Source: Leishmania donovani | Lineage: Eukaryota; Euglenozoa; Kinetoplastea; Trypanosomatida; Trypanosomatidae | DNA: 64,000 nt | NCBI RefSeq assembly: GCF_000227135.1 | Contig: NC_018258.1 | Span: forward strand, 27,967-91,966 | Direction: 5' to 3' | Part shown: in pieces, positions 38,969-46,899 of the stretch | Numbering within the stretch: the stretch's first letter is position 1 | How the letters are laid out: every line of letters starts with the position of its first letter | Notes under the pieces: model-generated | Seen by the model: only the letters and a program-made list of their open reading frames with translations | Databases searched by the model: none | Told to the model about the DNA's origin: nothing | Translations under genes and position numbers: made by a program

Positions 38969-40441
38969 GTCGAGAGAAGACGCTGATGCGGCCCGTGCGG
39001 TTGGCGGAGGAGAAAGGGGTGGAGGGAAGTGGACGCAGCGAACATGCGACAAAGGAATAGGCAGTTCTGTCTTGCTCGATGATGATTAAGAAGCGGGCAG
39101 AAGGGTGGTGACCGCGTGGGTGGTGAGGCGCGTGCGTGGTAGTTGCGGTAGGGTCCGGCCCCTTATGTTTGACACTGGAAAGCGTTGATTAGAGCCGCGG
39201 GGAGTATGTGCTTGCTCGTGTTCGAGGAGCTTGATGGATCGAGAGGGAGAGGGAAAAGGTGGGCAGACACAGCATGCAGCACGGCGAGGCAGGCAGAGAA
39301 GAGGAACAGCGGCTGTTGCGATACAACCAGGAAACAAACCGTTGATACTGCTTTACTGATTGAAGTTGTGGCGCGTGTGCACGCATGCGAACCGGGTCAA
39401 GCAACGAGGGAAGGGGGAGACAAGGAAAGCAGACACACAGCATGACCGGGGAGATTGCAGCACATGTGCTAAGACAGACGGCAGGGACGGGTGCAGAGCG
39501 GCGGGCCAAGGAGAGTGAAGATAAGCGCAGCAAGGGCCGTTCTGTGCGCACCCCGATCCTTTTCGCTTTTTCTCTGAAGTGCCTCCGCTGCCTCTCTCTC
39601 TCTCATCTGCCCAGTTGAGCACGATGACAGCAGCACAAGGAGAGGGAGGGAGGGGGGGCGCACACAGACAGCCAAACATGCCATTGCCCATGCAGCTGCT
39701 TCCTTATCCCTCTTTTGGGTGGAGGGGTCCTACACATGCAACCACCCCGACTCGCACATGGAGTACGAGCAGGCAGTAGAGGCGACAGGGGGTGGGGTTC
39801 TGCTACGCGGACACGCAATGGACACAGAACGAAGTACTTGGCGAGTTGCTTTGGCTGTCTGTGCTGAGTGGCGCGTTGGCGCAGTGAATACGTTGGCGAG
39901 CGCACCGCGGGCTTGGAGGGAGGGAGAAGGGCGGTAGGGCGGTGCGCTGGCAACAGGAGACACCGGCTCGCACGCAAAGGAGTAGGACACTGTAGTGCGA
40001 CGCGGAAAGAACAACACACAAAAAAGCGAAAGGACGTCGTGCGTGGGAGGCCCAGCTGCGACGCCGACGTGCTCTAGCGGAGCTGCACGATGGCGGTAGG
40101 ACCTGTACGTTGCGTCATGCACGAGACATGCAAGCGGACGGAAGCGCATCGGCAACAACCAGTGAAGCAACGGAGGACTCGTGCAAGCAGGCCTGGCGCG
40201 TGATCAAAGTACTCGTATGGCGGCAGCGGCACACCACACGTACACCCATCACAGCGACACGCCCATTTGCTTCCTCCTTTTCGCACCCGACACACACGAC
40301 CAGAGGTGTTGGAGCTTAGAAAAGGAGCGGTGGTGGGTATGTGCGTGTGTCTGTGTGTGTGGACGTGCACGCTGCACATCGAAGCTGAGGCAGACGTCCT
40401 CTCGATGACGATTTCGTCCGTCCTTGCACACGGTCCTTCGG
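38969..40441. other. Long intergenic spacer (1.5 kb)
   Basis: No gene seen. It holds several UTR-like frames on both strands, a G-run near 39650-39658 and a GT-rich patch near 40340-40362 (plus strand). It probably contains the 3' UTR or remnants downstream of the decayed gene at 40442. Confidence 0.5.
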
Positions 40442-40970
40442 TCAGTCCAGCACCACTGCATCGTCCCGGTGGATCCTCTCAACAAGCGCCGCTGCATCGC
40501 TCGGCGCAGCAGAACCAAAGCAAACGCCGCCGTGGCGGCTGCACATAAGAACGCTGACGGCGTGCACGCGCCCGCCGCTGTGGGAGCACGGCATCACGAC
40601 CACCAGCACGGGGTGGCAAAAGCCTCAGTGAGCGTCGCGAAGGTAGTTCCCTCTGCACCGCGGTCACTAGCTCGTTGAAACCGGAAACGCCCTGGTGGCG
40701 CTCTGCCCACTCCGCCGCAGACACGGCTGTGGATAGGATGAGGTGGCCGGAAGTCTGATAGCTGCGCGCCAGCTTCTTCGGCACCGTGCCACAACGCTCC
40801 GCACATCCAAAACTGAAGACGACTGCATCGAGGCCGGCAATGGCGGCACACGTTTCCGCCTTGAGGCAGGTCTTGTAGTGCTGCACGGTGGAGCACCACA
40901 GAAAACGACCTGACTGACGCAGCACCACTATCAGAGACCAATCGTGGAATGGCTCCAGGAGGGGGAGCAT
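40442..40970 (-). pseudogene. Decayed gene with two frameshifts, family unknown
   Basis: Coding character jumps frame twice. From the ATG at 40970 a convincing stretch (SLIVVLRQSGRFLWCSTVQH to GVSGFNELVTAVQ, near 40655) breaks off. Coding character then continues in the next frame (EGTTFATLTEAFA, about 40653-40615) and then in the third frame (HPVLVVVMPCSHSGGR to RIHRDDAVVLD) to TGA at 40442-40444. Each piece has the GC-rich third positions of coding sequence while the other two frames there are Arg/Pro-rich shadows. Coding-like sequence may extend upstream to about 41066 (TDGGTARM), giving an older start. The parts read naturally as one protein, though no family is recognised. Sequencing errors could in principle mimic this, but neighbours show none. 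Confidence 0.6.
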
Positions 40971-41485
40971 ACGAGCTGTGCCGCCGTCGGTGCACGTAGA
41001 CCTTTGTGACGTGTCGTGGCGGGCGTGAGAGGAGCATAGAAGGTGGGTGGAGCGGAGATTTTAGAGCCGTCGCTGGTTCGCGGAGATCAAGCCCGCCTCC
41101 CAGTTGGGCGTGAACGAGTGTCGCGGAGGCGGGACCCGACTGCTTCACCCCGCGTGTACGACTGTAAAGATGTCCTTTGTGTATGCCCGCACCATCTTTG
41201 CGACACGCTTGCGCCACGAACGAGCAGTGCCATGTCAGAGATCTGTCGGAAGGCACGCTGCGGTTGTGCATCGTAGTCTTTCTGCAGTCCAAGCAAGTGA
41301 ATGCCGCGCCATATCGCCATCCTCCCGCTCCTCCCGTTGCGGCGCCCACCATCCGCACGCGCAGAGAGGAAGGACAAAACGCTGGCGAGCCCGCACATCA
41401 GCAACAAGAGTGAGCGGGGTCAAAAACGCATAGCAGCGGCACGGCGCCATACATAGCTCTTCACACACCAAAAAAGAAACGCGCC
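40971..41485. other. Spacer between two decayed genes
   Basis: It may include the decayed 5' part of the downstream pseudogene. The frame open at 41160-40971 is upstream of its ATG. Nothing else is supported. Confidence 0.45.
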
Positions 41486-42263
41486 TCAGCTTTCATCGTC
41501 GCCATCGTCGTCATCATCTCCATTGTCAAGACCCACGGCAGGGCGAGTAGCAGACACGCTAAGGGGCCTCAGTCGCCTGTTAGACGGCACACTATCACAG
41601 GAAGGCGCAGCGCATCCCTCCACCGCGGCAAGCTCTCGATCCCGTGAACGCTCATTCCACTACGTGAGGTATCCAGCCGTTTGCACTTCCGTAAAGTTCG
41701 GCGGTATCTGCAGCCGCATCGGACGGAGCTGATCATGTCGTCGTGCCTTCTCCAGCTGCCCATGGGACGGCTCATAGCTGCCTTGTATCCTCGTTACGCG
41801 CCTACCGCGCCAAAAACTTGAACAGCAGATAGAGTGCGCTCCCGTACACGAGGCAGTTCCACAAGATGCCCTTCAGCCTGTGCAGCCGCATGGCCCACTC
41901 CGCATGCGCCACCTCCTCTCGCGTGAACCCGGCCGATCTCGGGTCGTAGTAGTTGGCGCTGTAGCGGCGATAAAAGTTCCGCGTGGATTCGTTGACGTAG
42001 CGCTGGCCGGAACCTTAGTCCCACGTGCCGGTGTACGCACCTCTGCAGCCCCCGCCGCTGTTGTGCGGGTGTGACCACCATCCAAGCCAGTCGCGTGCAG
42101 GTTGGAGCACCGCAGAAAAGGGGAGGAGCGCATTGCAGATCACGTCTCCATGCTTGTTTGCGAGTGTGTGCCGAGTGGGCGCGCTTGAGCAGCATCAGCT
42201 TGTAGCTGTGCTCATCGGCGGAGGTGTCGTGTAGGAGGAGAAGCAGCTGAGCGAGGTGGTGCG
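41486..42263 (-). pseudogene. Decayed membrane-protein gene, possibly J-domain (DnaJ) type
   Basis: Three frames each carry a coding-like piece. (1) About 42263-42120: SHHLAQLLLLLHDTSADE then HSYKLMLLKRAHSAHTRK, which resembles J-domain helices I and II. (2) 42014-41805: GSGQRYVNESTRNFYRRYSA, NYYDPRSAGFTREEVAHAEW and a span LKGILWNCLVYGSALYLLFK, directly after an in-frame TAA (42015-42017) and ending in frame at TAG 41802. (3) Frame shift near 41808 continues RGRRVTRIQGSYEPSHGQLE and IPPNFTEVQTAGYLT, then a TAG at 41660-41662, then coding-like sequence to DNGDDDDDGDDES and TGA at 41486. At least two frameshifts and two stops separate the pieces. The J-domain reading is tentative and no intact HPD is visible. 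Confidence 0.6.
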
Positions 42264-43332
42264 AAGGAGGGATGGCGCCTTTTCGTGCCCAACGCATCAC
42301 GGTCACCACACAGACTTCAGTCGGGCCAGAGCACAAGGCAGTCCATGAGTGGATGGGATGCCACGAGTCGGGAAGGCAACCTTGGTTCTCTGCTGCGTAT
42401 GCGCAAGCACGTGCCCGGCTGAGAAGAGCGGCTCACTGGACGCGCACCGGCTGCCTCAGAGACGCACCCGAGCCCGTGCCGTAGCGCGCCATGTGTGCCG
42501 CCACACAAAAGCATGCGCATGAAGCGGGGACAGGGTCGGTCGAGGGCACGTCTTTCTGTTTTGGGCACAGGTCGAGTTTTACGCCTTCGCGACACACACG
42601 CACACGCACACACACACCGGCTAACCCACATAGACGCACACGCGCAGACAGCGAGGCACGGCGCGAGCGGTGCCCTTCTTACCCGTCAGCGGAGAGACGC
42701 CAGACCAGAGAGAAGCGAGAGCATGGCGATGCAGCGGGCGAGCGAGGCGGAGCGGGATGCAAGGCGCGCCGAAGGACGACCTCACTTGTGCGTGGGCGCG
42801 TGTGCGCGCGGAGGGATGGCGCCCTCCGAGCAGCGGCCGCGGGGCGAGACGCCAGGCAAGGACAGAGGAAAGAGAACCTCGGAAGAAAGAGAAGGCACCA
42901 CGCCCCGCTTCGGGGCGAGCCGGTAGGAGAGGGAGGGGGCAGAGCGTCAGCGTGCGATGACGGAAGTCGCCTCCCGCTCGCTCAGCATCGCTCGCTCTCT
43001 AGCGCCTTGGAGCGGCGACAGCACACCTCCCCCTTCAAACCACACACCCCTAGAGTTGCGCATAGCTGCCGCAACCGTGTTCGAACGTCTATGCGGAGAG
43101 GCCAAGCATGAGCTGCACGATGGCGGCGAGCGCGCGTATTCGTCGGTGGTAGGGACCCGCAGCCACGCGCACGCGCGTTACGCAGGCAGGCCCGCACGTA
43201 GCACATGGCGAAGATGCAGAGAGGGGGTTGGTGAAGGAAAGCCAGCAAAGAGAGGACCTGCAACGCGGTACTCTTCGAGGTGGCCCGTCTGAGTGATTTT
43301 ACTACCGCCATTCGACTCCCTGCCCGACTAGT
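42264..43332. other. Intergenic spacer with CA microsatellite
   Basis: No gene seen in about 1.1 kb. A CA repeat lies at about 42593-42620. Confidence 0.5.
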
Positions 43333-44310
43333 TCACGCTGCACGGAGGTCTTCGCGGTACTCTTTGAGTACCTTCAGAAAGGCGCGCAGCCTCTCATGCT
43401 TGAGCAGCTGCTGCAGATGCGCGTGGTGCTCGCGGAGGCTGATCCCAAGCGCTACTGAGTCTGCGCCGAAGCAGGCTGCGAGGGACTCCTCGTATTCGGC
43501 TTCGTACACGGCACGGGAAAGGGTTCGCTGAACGGCGCTGCGGCGCAGAAAGGGGATGGCGCCTTCGTCGAGGTGCTGCACTTTCAGGAAGAGATCGTCG
43601 TCGCTGTTGGTGAGGGCCCCGTCAAACCAAATCGTGAAGCAGTATCGTGTCTTGCGCATGTGGCTGAGGATGGGCCGCACTCGGTGTAGCATCATGTCTG
43701 ATTGGAACAGCACAACGGTGCAGAACTTCGGTGGCACGGTGATGCAGGGGCCGAGGAACGGCATCATCTGCAGCTCCCCACCGATTTCCGGGGCCCAGTC
43801 CTCGGTGAGGTAGACCGCCATCGTGAGGCGGCGCTTGTTGGGCTTGCCGGGGTTGTCGTAATGCCACGGAAATGCGCCGCCTCCATTCGCCTGCAGTTTC
43901 AGCGTGACGGAGCGCGAGGCGAGGTCAGCCGTGTCGCACGGCTGCAGATCCTCGCAGCAGTTTAACCGGTCCCGCAGCACCTCCACCAGCTCCCCGAGCT
44001 GGCCCTCAAAGAAGGCATTGAAAAGTGGGAGTTGGTGTCGTACCGCTGCGTTGTGCAGGTCGCATTCGTAGATGTGCGGCTTTGTGAGTTTCACCGACCC
44101 ATCTGCTGTGAGGAACTCGACTTGGTTCGGGGTCTTGCCGCCGTCGATGCCGTCGAAGCAGTATTGCACTTCGTGCAGGAGCTCCTTCGCCACCGACGCC
44201 GGGAACGGCTGCTCATCGAGGACGAGGTACCCATCCAGGTCCAGCTGCTCGCAGCGCTCTCGCGTCAACAGCCGCTTGAGGGTGTCAGCAAGGTTGAACT
44301 TCAATTCCAT
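43333..44310 (-). CDS. 2OG-Fe(II) oxygenase, prolyl-4-hydroxylase type (325 aa)
   Basis: This is an iron- and 2-oxoglutarate-dependent dioxygenase with the double-stranded beta-helix fold. The core motif is visible: FPWHYDNPGKPNKRRLTMAV holds the HxD pair at about residues 148-150. The distal His is in FQSDMMLHRVRP near 206, and the 2OG-binding Arg is likely in HMRKTRYCFTIWF near 218. TEDWAPEIGGELQMMP matches the conserved GGxL turn of P4H domains. The N-terminal 70 residues are helical (LKRLLTRERCEQLDLDG) and the last 90 residues form an additional helical tail. No signal peptide or membrane anchor, so a cytosolic or nuclear EGLN- or P4H-like enzyme. Substrate unknown. Confidence 0.88.
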   Translation of the reverse strand: MELKFNLADTLKRLLTRERCEQLDLDGYLVLDEQPFPASVAKELLHEVQYCFDGIDGGKTPNQVEFLTADGSVKLTKPHIYECDLHNAAVRHQLPLFNAFFEGQLGELVEVLRDRLNCCEDLQPCDTADLASRSVTLKLQANGGGAFPWHYDNPGKPNKRRLTMAVYLTEDWAPEIGGELQMMPFLGPCITVPPKFCTVVLFQSDMMLHRVRPILSHMRKTRYCFTIWFDGALTNSDDDLFLKVQHLDEGAIPFLRRSAVQRTLSRAVYEAEYEESLAACFGADSVALGISLREHHAHLQQLLKHERLRAFLKVLKEYREDLRAA

Positions 44311-44908
44311 AGCGATGCAGCGACGAGCGGGGCAGAGAAAATAGGGAGCGGCCGCATGAGTTGGTGTGTCAACGGAGCAGCGCAGCCACAGATGAGGCCA
44401 ACAGCGGCGCAGTGCACTGTGTCACGGCTGAGCAACAATGCGTTTTGTGTGCACGTGCCACCGGCAGAAAGAACACAGGATAAGGAGGCAAGGGAAGAGG
44501 GAGGGAAGCAGTGAGCGAGCATGAGGTCGGCGTTTTTTTGGATTTCGGAGAGTCGAATGCAGTCTGCCACGCTCCACAGCCCCCACCCCTCTGCAGCGTT
44601 CGCTGTCAACGAAACCGCACCCCATCACATATGCGCGGCACGAGAGAGCACCGTGGCGCTCCGCTCCTCGATGGTGGGCATGGCTGTGGCGGTGAGCACT
44701 TTGCGTGTGCTGCAGCAAATAGACACGGCGAAGGAATGCGCAACCCGCTCGTCGAGGATGAAGCCGTGCGTGAGCGATAGCCAGGGCCAAAGTCAGCGTT
44801 CTGGTGTGCCTGGGGCAGGCGACCGCGACACTAATCCGATCCAGTCTCACAGGGAGTCAAACTGCACACTGCAGAGCACACAACTCTCACCTCCACCGCC
44901 GCCCCTCT
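44311..44908. other. Intergenic spacer
   Basis: No gene seen. Minus-strand frame 44422-44850 is UTR-like (Arg/His-rich). Confidence 0.5.
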
Positions 44909-45934
44909 TTAGGACGCAATGGGCGCCCCACCCGCGGCGTTCTTGAGTGCTTCGGCGTTGCGGCGGTTGCGGGCGGACACCTCTCTCAGTCGCCGCTCGC
45001 GTGCCAGCCACTCCATCCCCGCCTCCACCATCTCCGCCACGGTGTAGACGCCGCCCACTACGGCGCACAAATTCACCACAAAATGGCTCAAGGTGTCGTA
45101 CTGCACGGCACAATCCATCGAAAAAGGTGACAGCTTGTAGGAGAAGTACAGCCCAGGTGCCCTGCCTTGGCCGTTGTACCGCAGCATGGAGTGGAACGCG
45201 GTGTACTGGTAGCCAACGCGGCTGTCCTTGCCGGCGAGGTCCACCGTGGTTGGGATGAGCTGAAGGAAGAACTGAAAAAAATACGGCTCCTGCAGGGCGT
45301 GGGCGCTCTTGAAGCCAGACATCGGCTCCAGCGTTTGATGGCGGACCTGCGGAACGCCCCAGTCGCCGTACGCATTGCCACCCGAGAAGTGGTGGATCTG
45401 AAAGTCGGGCCGGTACTTTCTGCTGTCCTCCACCCTGTAGTCTTTCAAGATGATATTGAAGGAAGAGGGCTTGGCGGCGATGGGGGCAGTGCCTGTGACG
45501 AGGCAGCCGTGCTCCGTCCCGGAAAGCACTTCGCCGGAAATGTAGGCCGCGGACGAATTCGAGACGTAGGAGCCATATGGAATGTGATAGAGCGATATGT
45601 GCGTGTCTCGCTCTGCCTGCTCGTCGTGCGCAAACACAGAGACTGTCTCCGTGGCGATGCGGTGGCACGGCATGTAAGGCAGGCTGATGGAGAAGTGCAG
45701 CCTGTCCACCTTGCGTTGCATGTCGGCGTCGAGAATGTTCTTGAAGGCGGACGGGGTGATGTGGCAGTTTTGGTGCCCGCTCACGTAGCCGTAGCACTCA
45801 CCTATGAAGAGAATCACCAAGACTGTCATCGTTGCAATGCTGACGGCGGCCCCGTACGGGGTGGCAGGCGTCAGGTGGTTCTCGCTGTCCTGTACCACAC
45901 GAAAGAGGTCGCATTTGTGGAGGAGACGCATCAT
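44909..45934 (-). CDS. Erv41/Erv46 (ERGIC2/3) family COPII cargo receptor (341 aa)
   Basis: This family cycles between ER and Golgi and retrieves or exports cargo. The protein starts MMRLLHKCDLFRVVQDSEN, then a span at about residues 27-49 (GAAVSIATMTVLVILFIGEC), a lumenal domain (about 50-285) and a second span near the C-terminus (FVVNLCAVVGGVYTVAEMVE). Family landmarks include GLYFSYKLSPFSMDC, matching the GxYFxYxxSP block of ERV41/46, and the FFLQLIPT motif before it. It lacks the family's obvious extra Cys-rich lumenal pattern in places, so I cannot separate Erv41 from Erv46. The start has two adjacent ATGs (45934 and 45931). Confidence 0.88.
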   Translation of the reverse strand: MMRLLHKCDLFRVVQDSENHLTPATPYGAAVSIATMTVLVILFIGECYGYVSGHQNCHITPSAFKNILDADMQRKVDRLHFSISLPYMPCHRIATETVSVFAHDEQAERDTHISLYHIPYGSYVSNSSAAYISGEVLSGTEHGCLVTGTAPIAAKPSSFNIILKDYRVEDSRKYRPDFQIHHFSGGNAYGDWGVPQVRHQTLEPMSGFKSAHALQEPYFFQFFLQLIPTTVDLAGKDSRVGYQYTAFHSMLRYNGQGRAPGLYFSYKLSPFSMDCAVQYDTLSHFVVNLCAVVGGVYTVAEMVEAGMEWLARERRLREVSARNRRNAEALKNAAGGAPIAS

Positions 45935-46899
45935 TCGTGTATGGCGGTGGGACCGTAGAAAGGCTGACGTGCGAGGGGGGAAGGGACGGGGTGCTGAGTG
46001 AGGCCGTCAGGTACAGGCGGTGAACGCGGCTGCCAGGCAAACACGGCGGCGCCAGCCGGCGTTGATGTCTGCGGCAGCAGCTCAGGTGGAGGGAGAGAGG
46101 GAGGGAGGGTGAAACGTGCCTGAGATTGTGGAATGAACAAGAGGCGAGATGGCCGAGGGCGCCTATCATCAGGAAATGAGGGCATCAAAGAGGACGTCTG
46201 CGCTGCAAGAAAAAAGAAAAAGAAGCGCAGTGAGTGAGTGGCCGGCATTACTGGGAGAGACATGCCGCTGTCCCACTGCCTCCTCACGGCGACGCAGTTC
46301 GGCATTCTTCTCTGGGATCCTCTGTTCGCTCACCCACCCTGTCCTCTTCACACGGTTCGATCGACACGATTCACCGCACAGCAACAGATGCAGAATGACA
46401 GGGGCATTTCTCAACAGGAGGCAGAAGGCCTGCAAGAAAGAAGGCAAGCAAAGCCAAAGGGCTAGGGTGACGTGAGGGGCTGGCTAAGATTGCTGCACAG
46501 TCCCTCCTCCTATGCGCTCAAACACATCATGGCCTTGCGCTGTGGTCATGCGAGTGCACACGGAGGGGCATCTGGTGCGTGTCGCCGCCGCCCTCTTCCT
46601 TATCCTAAGCGCCGGGCAGCATATTTGTCACGCTTCTCCAAACTTCTCAATGAACATCAAAACTGGGAATAAGAGCAAGGAGGCACAAAAAATGAAGGAA
46701 GAGGAAGCAATGGCTGCCCAAGGAGGGTATGCGCAGCGACACACACACACACACGCACGCAGAAACATCTGCTCTATGCACAAAGGCTTCTAAACACCAA
46801 AACAGCGGGCACCGCATCTCCCACTCTTCTCTCTCTACGCTCTCAAGAGGAGAGTCACATGAAGACGCGCAGCGGTTGCTCGCTGCTCTCCTTCTGTTT
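45935..46899. other. Intergenic spacer with CA microsatellite
   Basis: No gene seen in about 1 kb. A CA repeat lies at about 46738-46758 on the plus strand; a plus-strand frame near 46512-46793 has no coding features. Confidence 0.5.

Noticed and set aside
40594..41358. A 254-codon minus-strand frame across the decayed locus
   Set aside because: Only its short EGTTFATLTEAFA stretch looks coding. The rest has UTR-like composition, so it was not called as a gene.
42015..42017. Idea of a cis-spliced intron bypassing the TAA before the membrane-span segment
   Set aside because: Cis-introns are very rare in trypanosomatids, no good donor was found upstream, and further frameshifts and a second stop downstream make decay the simpler explanation.
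42264..42500. Possible SIDER-type retroposon remnant
   Set aside because: The spacer has a texture that could fit a degenerate retroposon, but I cannot identify a hallmark sequence by eye and saw no repeated copy elsewhere in the window.
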